From Drechmeria coniospora (lineage: Eukaryota; Ascomycota; Sordariomycetes; Hypocreales; Ophiocordycipitaceae): a DNA stretch of 64,000 nucleotides. The notes below the pieces were generated by a model. It did no database searches. It worked only from the letters and a program-made list of their open reading frames with translations, and was not told the origin of the DNA. Positions 22,578 through 33,100 of this stretch are shown here, one piece after another. The stretch spans positions 8,715,222 through 8,779,221 of the forward strand of contig NC_054390.1 in NCBI RefSeq assembly GCF_001625195.1, written 5' to 3'. The stretch's first letter is position 1; the number at the start of each line of letters is the position of its first letter. The position numbers were made by a program, and so were the translations under genes.

Positions 22578-22995
22578 GGCCTTGCTGTTCGGTGATGAGA
22601 ACGTACCGGCAGAATAAAAGGACGCGTGGTCAAATAATATGTATAATAGTAGATATATAGTAGTAGTATATATTTGCATCAAAAGCCAAAGGGCCTTGCT
22701 GTGCGGTGACGAGAACGTATCGGCAGAATAAAAGGACGCGTGATCAAATAATACGTATAATAGTAGTAATATATTTGCATCAAATGCCAAAGAGCCTTGC
22801 TGTGCGGTGAGGAGAACGTATCGGCAGAATAAAAGGACGTGTGATCATATAATATGTATGATAGAAAAAACGTTTGCATCAAAAGCCAAAGGGCCTTGCT
22901 GTACGGTGACTAGAACGGACCGGCAAAATGCAAGGACACATGATCTAGTAATATGGATAAAAATGAACGAATAATATTGGCATGAAAAACCAAAG
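22578..22995. repeat. Four-copy tandem repeat, unit 99-114 bp, abutting the MFS gene
   Basis: Units start at 22578, 22692, 22793 and 22892, each with GGCCTTGCTGT, then CGGCAGAATAAAAGGAC, then an AT-rich ATAATATGTATAATAG core, and end TTTGCATCAAAAGCCAAAG. Copy 1 has an extra TAGTAGTA tract; copy 4 is most diverged. Each unit carries AATAAAA-like and TTTGCAT words. It begins about 40 bp after the MFS stop, so the transcript 3' end probably lies inside the array. Confidence 0.92.
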
Positions 22996-23547
22996 CATTG
23001 TATAAATAAATTCAAACGACGAGCGAGCAGATATTCATGAAAGGAAAAATCCAGCAGGGCATCTGGGCATGATGCGTAGAGGACTCACGTCCCTCGAGCC
23101 GACAAAGTCGATTCGATGTTTGCTCCTTGGCAACTCGTCGGCCCAAATCCACTGTGTCTAGGGTGCAGCCTGGCGCGGCCTTTGGCTGCCGAAAATCAAT
23201 GCCGATTCGTCCACCTTTGGCCTTTCGTTTCTCGTCCTTCTTCTGGTCTTATCCGTGGTCGTGGGAGAGTAGTATTCAATGTGGGCGACGTCGTGCTGGT
23301 TCGGCAGTTGGGTTGCAGCAAACGGCTCTCGATGGCGGTCAAAAGTGGTCCGCTGGCGGAACATGGTTGATCCGAATCCGTTCCCCCTCCACGCCCCGCC
23401 CCCACCGACAAACTCTCATCAACCGTCGACGCGCGTGGAGGGGCATCATCCTTCGACGGCAACGAATTCGGTGCCGATCTTGCGCGAAGCCTTTTCATAA
23501 AGGTCGTCGTCAGGCCTCGAACCGGTTCGATCGACTACTCACCAGCC
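22996..23547. other. Upstream region of ADE6
   Basis: Unique sequence without a gene. The first 50 bp are AT-rich (end of the array region); the rest is ordinary GC content and presumably holds the ADE6 promoter and leader. No perfect TGACTC Gcn4/Bas1-type site is visible. Confidence 0.5.
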
Positions 23548-26500
23548 ATGCCGCACCAAGTCTTCCTCGGTAGCGATTGCTACACGGATTCGGCCGCCCA
23601 GGAGCTCGTGGCCCGAGCAAACAAGACGAGCCAGCCCAAGATCAAGCACATTCGCGGCCAATGGGTCTACTACGTCGACCTTGCCGATGCCGCCAAGTCC
23701 GTCCTCGGAAAGGTCAAGGAGCTGCTTCCGGATGCCGATGCCGAGCTCTTTCTTCACTCCGAGAGCAGCGGAAAGTCCGTCACCCTCTACATCACGCCCC
23801 GCTATCTGTCCCCGTGGAGCTCGCAGGCGACGAGCATTGCCCACGTATGCGGGCTTCAGCATGACATTCGACGCATCGAGCGAGGACGCCTCCTGGTCGT
23901 CGACTTCGAGGAGGACTTGGAAAATGGTCAGGAGGCCTCATTCTGCGATGTCCTACACGACCGCATGACGGAGCTGTTCTCCTTCGAGATGCCCGTCCTG
24001 GACGTCATGTTCAAGGACGCCGCTCCCGCTTCGCTCGAGGCCGTCGACATCTTTGCCCACGGCAAGGATCCTCTCGCCGTCCTGCAGGCATATAACAAGG
24101 AAAAAGGCCTCAGCCTCGACGATTCGGAGATGCGGTACCTCGTTGATGTCTTTACGAACCTCGGCCGCCCCCCCCACGACGTCGAGCTTTTCATGTTTGC
24201 TCAGGTCAATTCCGAGTCCGTCTCCCGTGCACTCGCTTCCGCCCCCCCTCCCGGTGCCTACGGACTGACCTGCCTCGCAGACACTGTCGCCACAAGGTCT
24301 TCAACGCCAGTTGGACCATTGACGGCGAGCGCCAGGACAACAGTCTGTTCGACATGATTCGTAATACGCACAAGAAGACGCCCGACTACACCGTCTCCGC
24401 CTACAGCGACAACGCGGCCGTCCTGCAAGGAGAGCTGGCCAACTTTTGGTCCCCCGACTACTCCACGGGAAGCTGGAAGTTGACGCCCGAAGTGGCCCAC
24501 GTCTTGGCCAAGGTAGAGGTGAGTCGGTAAATCGACGGCGACGGCGACCGCAGGGCAGCACTGATTCCGATCCGCCACAGACGCACAACCATCCGACCGC
24601 CATCTCGTACGTACATGCATGCCCCCGCGCCATGAACCGCTCGGTTCGCGACTGTAGCTGACGCCACCTGCAGCCCGTTCCCAGGTGCCGCCACCGGCTC
24701 TGGCGGAGAGATTCGAGACGAGGCCGCCGTCGGCAGGGGCTCCGTGACCAAGGGTGGCCTCGCTGGATTTTGGGTCTCCGACCTGCTCATCCCCGATCAC
24801 CCTGTGCCTTGGGAGACCGACATCGGCCGCCCCGCTCACTATGCGAGCAGCCTCGACATCATGCTCGAGGCCCCGATCGGAAGCGCCCGCTTCAACAACG
24901 AATTTGGTCGCCCGTGTCTCACCGGCTGCTTCCGTACGCTCCTTGTGCCCGCCGCCGCCGATTCTTCGGCCGCCGATGCCAACGACTGGCGGGGATACCA
25001 CAAGCCCATCATGCTGGCGGGCGGAGTCGGCACGGTCCGCCCGCAGAACGCGCTCAAGGACGAGCGATGCGTTCACGAAGGCGCTCGCGTCATCGTCCTC
25101 GGCGGGCCGGCCATGCTGATCGGCCTCGGCGGCGGTGCTGCTTCGAGCAACGCCTCCGGCCAAGGAAATGCGGACCTCGACTTCAACAGCGTCCAGCGCG
25201 GCAATCCCGAGGTGAGCCCGTTCACGACCAACGCTGTTGCGCTTGCGGTTGACACTCGTCGTTGTAGATGGAGCGGCGAGCGCAGATGGTCATCAACACT
25301 TGCGCCGCCCTCGGGGACCATAGCCCCATCGCCATGATCCATGACGTCGGCGCAGGTGGCTTGTCCAATGCCCTCCCTGAACGTAAGCGAAGCGTGCCGC
25401 CCTCGGTCCGTCTTCGTCTTGGCCTGTCGCTGACACGTGCGCAGTTGTCAAGGATGCCGGCTTCGGTGGCAATTTCGAACTTCGAGAGGTCGACAGCGCC
25501 GACCGGAGCATGAGCCCTCTCCAAATTTGGTGCAACGAGGCGCAGGAGCGATATGTGCTTCTCATCAACCCCGAGAACATGAACCGCTTCACCAGTATTT
25601 GTCGCCGTGAGCGATGCGGCTTCTCCGATGTCGGCTCGGTTGCATCCAAGGACGCCGATGGCGTCGCAAAGCTGGTCCTGACGGATAGGGAGTCCAGGGA
25701 GTATCCGCGACCGATCGATCTGCCGATGGATGCCCTCTTCCCCCCGAAGCAGCAGCAGGACCGTACCGTGACGTCCAAGAAGCCAAGCTTCCCGCCCTTT
25801 GATGCCCTGGCATCTCTTCGAAAGGAGTTTGGCAGTGGCCTCGGCGGCGCCGAGCTGTTGACAAAGGCCGTCGAGCGCGTCTTCCAGATGCCTGCCGTCG
25901 GCTCGAAATCGTTCCTCATCACCATCGGCGACCGCACCGTCGGCGGCCTCACCACCCGAGACCAGATGGTCGGCCCGTGGCAGACTCCCGTGGCCGATGT
26001 TGCCGTCACCGCCGCCTCCTTCAGTCTCGGCGGCAAGCAGCGGACCGGCGAGGCCATGGCCATGGGCGAGAAGCCGACGCTCGCACTTGTCGACCCGGCC
26101 GCCTCGGCGAGGATGGCCGTCGCCGAAAGCTTGATGAACATGGGCGCCACCGACATCCTCGGCGATCTGCGCCGGGTCAAGCTGTCGGCCAACTGGATGG
26201 CTGCCGTCAACCACCCGGGCGAGGGCGCGGCTCTGTACGAGGCCGTGCGTGCCATCGGCATGGACATGTGCCCCGAGCTGAACATCAGCATCCCCGTCGG
26301 CAAGGACTCGACGTCGATGAAGGCCGTCTGGAAGGACGAGGACAAGGTGAAGAGCGTGACGGCGCCGGTCTCGGTCGCCATCTCGGCCTTTTCGGTGGTC
26401 GAGGACGTCCGAAACACGTGGACTCCGCAGCTGCAGCGGGTCGAGGACGTCGGCGAGACCATCCTTTTGTTCGTCGACCTTGCCGAGGGGCGCAAGGCGT

Positions 26501-27930
26501 TGGGGGGTTCCGCCCTCGCCCAATCGCTCGGGGCCATCGGCAACGAGGTTCCGGACATGAAGAACTTTGGCCTCATGACCGACTACTACGATGCCTTGTC
26601 CCAGCTGCACAAGAGCGGAGTCGTCTTGGCGTACCACGATCGGTCGGACGGCGGTCTCATCACGACCATCGCCGAGATGATGTTCGCCGGCCGGTGCGGT
26701 GTCGACATGATGATGGATGGCATCTCCAGAACCGGGGAGGCGTCGGACATGATCAACGCCCTCTTCAACGAGGAGCTCGGTGCCGTTTTCCAGGTTCGGG
26801 CTTCGGACGAGATCAATTTCATGCGGTGCTTCGCCACCTGCGGACCGCCCCCCGGCCTGATTCGCAAGTTTGGCGTGGTCAAGTCCAAGGCGAGGCAGTC
26901 TCTGACGATCCGCTACGCCGGCGGCACGTTTGCGAACCTCGACCGCGTCGAGATGCAGCGGTGGTGGACGAAGACGTCGCACTCGATGCACCGATTGCGG
27001 GACAACCCGGCGTGCGCCGACTCCGAGCACGCCCTCATCGGCGACTCGGAGGATCCCGGCATATCCTACAACCTGACCTTTTCGCCAGCGGACAAGATCC
27101 TACCCCTGTCGTCGTCCATCCCCGCCCTGTTCGGCAAGACGCCTCGCGTCGCCGTTCTTCGAGAGCAGGGCGTCAACGGCTACGCCGAGCTGGCCTTTGC
27201 TTTCAAGGCCGCCGGCTTCGAGCCCATCGACATCCACATGACGGACGTGCTGGACGGCCGTTCGCTCGCCGACTTCACCGGCCTGGCCGCACCCGGTGGC
27301 TTTTCGTACGGTGACGTCCTCGGCGCCGGCCGGGGCTGGGCCAAGTCGATATTGATGCACGAGAACACTCGGCGCGAATTCTCTCTCTTCTTCGAGCGAC
27401 CGGATACCTTTGCTCTTGGCATCTGCAACGGATGCCAGATGCTGACGAGGATCAAGGAGCTGATCCCCGGGACGGAGCACTGGCCGTCATTTGTCGACAA
27501 CAACAGCCAGCAATTCGAGGGCCGCTTCAGCATGGTCAAGGTGGAGGAGGACGAGAGCAAGCCGTCCGTCTTCTTCCACGGCATGAACGGCTCCACCCTG
27601 CCCGTCGTCGTCTCTCACGGGGAGGGCAGGGCCAAGTTCCCTTCGTCCAGCTCGGCGCAGGAGCTCTCGAGCGCGGGCATGATCCCGTTGCGATACGTCG
27701 ACAACCGGCTCCAGGTGACGGAGCAGTACCCGTACAACCCGAACGGCAGCCCCGGCGGCGTTGCCGGCGTGTCGAGCAGGGACGGACGATTCGTCGCCAT
27801 GATGCCTCACCCGGAGCGCACGGTGCTGGCGGACGTGGCGAGCTACGTGCCGGTCCAGACGGTTGGCCAATGGGGAGAGTTTGGACCTTGGGTGCGCATC
27901 TTTCGCAGCGCTCGTCGGTGGGTGGGTTAG
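23548..27930 (+). CDS. ADE6: Phosphoribosylformylglycinamidine synthase (FGAM synthase)
   Basis: Catalyses the fourth step of de novo purine synthesis: FGAR + Gln + ATP to FGAM, in the cytosol. Six exons inferred: 23548-24215, 24281-24518, 24581-24606, 24674-25211, 25268-25382 and 25445-27930. They join into 1356 residues, the usual length. The N-terminal PurS-like part (1-220) is followed by the FGAM synthase domain with [19 protein letters not shown], encoded across the 26-nt exon 3. Next come the ATP-binding/AIRS-like blocks ([44 protein letters not shown]). The C-terminal glutamine amidotransferase domain has [28 protein letters not shown] with nucleophile Cys1189, and MMPHPERT with His1317 and Glu1319. 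All key residues are present. It is convergent with the lipase gene. An antisense open frame at 25222-27030 is a shadow. Confidence 0.96.
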
Positions 27931-27963
27931 AGGGCGAGGTTGCGACGGTGGTCATGGCCATGA

Positions 27964-28039
27964 TCATGGACATGATATGGATCGGGGATGTGCCCTATGG
28001 CCATGGTCATGGACATGATATGGATCAGGGGTGTGCCCT
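27964..28039. repeat. Two-copy 43 bp tandem duplication
   Basis: TCATGGACATGATATGGATC followed by GGGG-TGTGCCCT occurs at 27964-27996 and 28007-28039, directly after the ADE6 stop. It includes CATGG palindromes. Confidence 0.85.
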
Positions 28040-28276
28040 GAAGGTCCTGAAGGTCCCGACCCGATAAGTCGGTCACGCCCTGGATGCTCTGCTGTGAACT
28101 TGGCATTTTATTGTTTATGTGTTTATTCTATATATGTACAAACCCGTCCGACAACAGGAACGGCGGGAACGCGACGGGCATAGGATGTAGGACCCATCTA
28201 CCCGTGGACTTGATTCAAGAGCATGGTTTCGTTTCGACTGTTTCGTTCGCCGCGTGAATAGAACATGGCGTACCCA

Positions 28277-28397
28277 TACCGCCTAGGTTCAGATGACGGT
28301 GATTTCTACCCGAGCATGAGCCGGTAGAATATGTCGCCCCCATAATACCGCCTAGGTTCAGTTCACAAGGCGATTTTTACCTGAGCGTGAGCCGGTA
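28277..28397. repeat. Direct duplication (about 51 bp, spacing 69 bp) overlapping the lipase 3' end
   Basis: Both copies run TACCGCCTAGGTTCAG ... GATTT(C/T)TACC(C/T)GAGC(A/G)TGAGCCGGTA, at 28277-28326 and 28346-28397. The right copy contains the stop codon and last eleven codons of the lipase on the minus strand, so the gene's tail is encoded by repeat sequence. Confidence 0.85.
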
Positions 28398-30106
28398 TAG
28401 GTCGGATGCCATTGGCTGCCCCTCTTACATCGGCGGCTTCCAAGGCGTAGTTTCGGTCCGACTCGATCCAACCTTTCTCCGCGTCCCCGAGGGTGAGTTC
28501 GGATGGGGGCTGTTGCTGGACTTCCTGGCTTCGCTTGAAATCGGGGATAAAGGAGCGGCAGCCATCGATGACGCCAAAATACTTGCGATGGACGAAGATG
28601 TCGACACCGAGGGTGCCGAGGGTGCAGTTTGTGTTTGCCATGCCGATGCACTTGACGATGTCGGTCACTTTGGGATCAAGAATTGCATCGTCCCGCGAGT
28701 CGTCGATCCAATACTCGGGGGAGGTGTGGGCGTAGTGCCACGCGATGGCGGGCATGCGGGTAATAGGATCACCGCCTTGGGTGATGCGATATATCGTACC
28801 GGGTTGGGACGAGGCAAAGATGGCAAATTTTGCATTGCCGACGCGCGGCGAGCCATAGGTGAAGGCATCTATCGTCTTGTTCGACATCGTCTCCATGGAG
28901 CGGAGTTCGGTGACGGCGATGGTGGCGATGGCGCCGCCGAGGGAGTGTCCAGTGGCGACGACTCTAAAGGATGAATGTTTGAGCAAGCTCTTCTGTATGG
29001 CGTCGATGACTCCGTGCTTGATATCCCGCCAGCCGCTGTAGAAGCCGGTGTGAATGCCGCAACCCCTGACGTAGGGGCAGTCGTCCAACGTAGCACGAGC
29101 GTCAGCCCACCAGTTTCGGGCACTCCAGGAACCGCGAATGGCCAGGACAATTTCCTCTCTCTTCTTGTCGATGGCTACGTATCCGTTGATGTCGGAGACG
29201 TCGCCACTACGAAGGCTCGGGTCAGCAACAAGGCCACCGACGATGGTGTCGTGCACCAGTCAAGCACGACAGCTCCGGAAGAGCGCAAAGGAGAAGGAGG
29301 CCTACTAGAATGTATGGACCAGTTGGACCTTGGCGGCCTCGACGAGAGGGCAGCTTCCTTCGCAGTCGATCTTGTGGTCGTTGCCGTACTGTGTGTTGCA
29401 GTAGGTGGCGGCGGCGTGCTGAGAATAGAAATTGAAGTCCCGCAAGAGGTCTGCGCTTACGGCATCTCCCCGTTGCGTGGACTCGGTGCCTGGCGCCTCT
29501 CCCCGCAGCGTACCATCAGGCTTCGAGCACGGATAGTCGGGGTTTGTGATGTTGGAGGGCCGCACGAAGGAGAGCATCTCCAAGGAGTGGGCGCCATCGA
29601 GCCGTCGGCGAAGATCATCCGTGGGGGTCAGGTGGGAGCACGGCGTCACGTAGGAACACTCAGGCTGGCAGTAACCCAGGTTATCGGCGGACAAGGTGCA
29701 GGTGTGGTAGGCGTTGGCACGATCCAGGTCTTGGCCAGCACAGACTTGGAATGCCCTGCACACCCTGTCGAAGAAGTGATGCTCCGACGAAGCGTCGACG
29801 GCGCGCGTCAAGGAAGGGTAATCCTCCACCTGCTTGGCATCGCAGACGATGGAGACTGTCCAGTCCGTCTCCTCGCCGTTTCCATCGACAAGCTTCGCAA
29901 GGGCCTGCAGAGGAGGCCGAGGTGAGAGGGGAAGACGAAGATGGCCGAGGTTGGCGTGGACTTACGAAGCCGAGGAAGGGATTCTTGGCCACGAACTTGG
30001 CGACGACGGGTTGCAGCTCCGTCTGCCAGTCCTGCGTCGTCGGGGCAGCTCGAGCGATGCTACTCGCCGCCAGCAGGGCGAGGCCCGATAGTCGAAAGGC
30101 AACCAT
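28363..30106 (-). CDS. Secreted class 3 (alpha/beta-hydrolase) lipase
   Basis: Three exons inferred on the minus strand: 30106-29966, 29904-29306 and 29206-28363 (introns 61 and 99 bp), giving 527 residues. A signal peptide is evident (MVAFRLSGLALLAASSIARA). Residues about 60-200 are Cys-rich and specific to this protein. The lipase domain starts around DVSDINGYVAIDKK, with the oxyanion strand VLAIRGSWSARNW, the nucleophile elbow GHSLGGA (Ser335), FTYGSPRVGN, GGDPITRMP (Asp393) and VHRKYFG (His453). The catalytic triad is therefore intact. It should hydrolyse acylglycerols or related esters outside the cell. The Cys-rich N-terminal part makes it longer than typical 300-residue relatives. The last eleven residues come from a duplicated repeat; CAG|GTAAAA just before the stop could also be a splice donor, so the C-terminus is not certain. 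A TGATATAATATG element lies about 160 bp upstream. Confidence 0.87.
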
Positions 30107-33100
30107 GGCTCCTGCGGCGAAGCAAGGTCAGGCGAGGCGGACGTCGTCGAGGGTTCGCGATGGAGGAGCGGAACGAGGCGGCGAGCTCGCGAGGAGACGG
30201 GAAGACGGGGAGACGATGGTTCGTGGTCGGCATGGCTGATGAGAGTGCCGGGAAGCAGGGCATATTATATCATGACGCCGATAGGGTGGGGAGGAGGGAG
30301 GGGGGGGGAGGAAGGGGGAGGTTCCCGAGCAGAATGGGTAGGGAGGGCATGACCGCCATCATGGTTCGGGAGGTGACGCAAAAGTCAGGCAAAGGAAGAA
30401 ATCCTTTCGTCTGGCGTACGCCGATGGAGGATGCAAGATCGCGGGGGTCCCCCTCAGCTTAGCACGGTGGCGCCGAGAGGAGATATCGATGAAAAATACG
30501 GCGTAGCAGTGCTTCGTTCCATCCCTCGTAATATGATGCGTCGCCGCCGTGCCCGTGTAAGTCCAAGTACTGTGCATTGGACATGAGGGTACCGCACGGT
30601 ACCCACCAGGTACGGCGTGGCAGGTAGCAGTGGGCCATGGTGCCCGCGTACCGGTGTGCGGGTAGGCATGCTCCGTACATGCAGCACCTGTATCGCTCAA
30701 GTAGCACGGACGTACAGGTACACGGAGCACAGTACGGAGTGCAAGTCATGGCAGATTGGGAAGTAGCACACACAAGTAAGTACTCCGTACCTGCTGCGAC
30801 AACTGATGGTTGTACAGTGCACTGCACTGCACTTGTGCACGTTGTGCGGATACCTGTGCCCTCGGCGACGATAAATCAAGCGTCCGGGGCGGTGCTTGTG
30901 CGTACGTGGACGAGGCATTCGTGAGGACATGGCCACTTGGGCGATGCGGCCGGTGCATGCCGGGCCATAAGCACGGCTGGTGTCCGAACTGCCGAAGCAG
31001 GCGATGCGTAGATGGCACTCACGGGTGCGCGGGATGACGGGCCACTGCCGGTTCGATTCTATGCCGTGCCGCAGAGGGTAGATGATGTTCACACCAGTGC
31101 GTAGCTGTACAAGTACTGTACAGTATTACTGCGCATTAATACTGCACAGGTAATCGAGCACGGCTCGTGTACTCCGTTCTTGTATAGGTCACATGTACAG
31201 CGTGGTGGGTGCGATCTGCGAGGGGTGACCTGGTCATGGGTACGGAGTGCACTGCAAATGGAGAGTACTTATTACTGATTACAGTATACATTTTTGCCCC
31301 CCACTGTATTTATGGTGCTGTGCTGGCGTTGCCTTCACGAAAATGTGCAGCAAGCTCGGTGGCTAGGCACTATTACTACTAGGTAGGTAATATCAACTTG
31401 TACTTTGGTGCCGGACGGTGCAATAACAAGCACGGCGCAGGATACGGGACAGCACGGTGCTCAGCCAACGCCACAGCGCATGTTGTTACTGACACCGGGG
31501 CTGAAGAGAGAGGGTTGGAGACGGCTCTTTGCACCCTCCATGGCCATGACCAGCTTCGCACAAGTACGTGCCGTACAGTGAGCACGACGTACTGCACGGT
31601 GCATGCACTCCGTACACCTGCACGGCAAGTACATGAAATGGCACCGTACGCAGGAATACGCCGTGCGGTACGACAAGTACTTGCAAGAACGGAACGAGCA
31701 ACAATGCAGGACACAGTGCCTTTCACCTGCACGTGCTTGCGTGGCAGCACGAGGAGAAGCACCTGCTGTAGAGATGCACATGCACGTACTGTGCAGCACT
31801 GCACGATGCACAGTGCGCAAGTACTTGTACATGGATGTCGGTGCAGAACGGAGCACGTATAATAGATACTTGCCGCCGCAGCACGCGAACTTGCGTGCTT
31901 GGGTACTTGTCGTTACAGCTGCGCCCTGGTTACGTACCTATTTTGACGAGTCGAAGGGATGCGGAGCACAAGTGTGTCCATCTCGGGATTGTGCACGCAA
32001 GTACGTAGCACCGGTGCATGTCCGGAGTGCTCGGTATTATCAATAATACCTGTCATACGAATTGGGTACGGTACATGTAATGATTACTTATGGTACGTGC
32101 TGTAGGAGCGAGCACGGAGCGAGCATGGTGGTACTAGGTAATACTTTGCACGCAGACCATCGTTTCTTGTACCCGCATCCGCACAGGTTTCCCGTGTTCA
32201 TTCATCGAGGAGGATTCATGGGGGAATAGCATCAAGGCGAGGGAGCGCCCTCGAGCGGGCTCGGACTCATCCTATTCCCAAGCGACCCAAACTTGGAAAT
32301 ACATCCTCCGCCGTCCCACCCTGGCTAGACCGAATGAGGCCTAGACGACGAGGCGACGGCACGCTCTCTCCATGGCTCAGCTCAGCGCAGGACTTGCCGT
32401 CGGTGCCCTTGTGCCCGCCACCACTGTACCTCCCTGTAACGATTTGTACATTGGCACACTAGGGGTTGATGGGATATTTCCAAGTCGCGAGCGGGCAACG
32501 AGCGTGCGTGCAGTATTATTCCGTACTGGTGGCCGTAATAAGATGACAAGTGCAGCGTACCTCTTGGTTGTGGAGCGTTGTGCACAGGGCACCTGCTTGC
32601 AAGTCCGTACTGTGTAGCACCTGGTACCTAGCACGTAATAATAACTAATAATAAGGTACTGCGTATGATGTAATTCCACCAGAGGCACTACGCGGCACGT
32701 ACACCTACATACCTACACTTGCGTATGGTGCAATTCCACCAGAGGCACTGCGCTGCACGTCCACGAGTACTGCGTTCAGTGCTGCTGCACTCCGTACGGT
32801 ATACCGAGGCGTGGCAGGGCGAACAAGCAAGTACTGAGCGAATGCTACGTCGTACATGCATGTATCCTGCACCCCGCACTCCGCCGCGCACCAAGGCACC
32901 GTCAACAAGCTGCGCTACAGGTGAACCAACTCGCAAGTACTTGCAGTACTTGCGGAGTACTTGACGGAGTGCTTGCTCGCCGTGGCCGTTCCGCCTACCT
33001 CCAAGGTACCTACCTAGTACTCGTCGCCTACGGCCTGCATGTGCAGTGCGCCGAAGCAATAGCATTCGCGCCGTTCACTCACTTGCCGTCAGGTGCGTGC

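Noticed and set aside
25222..27030. 602-residue minus-strand frame opposite ADE6
   Set aside because: Antisense shadow of a conserved purine gene; no motif of its own.
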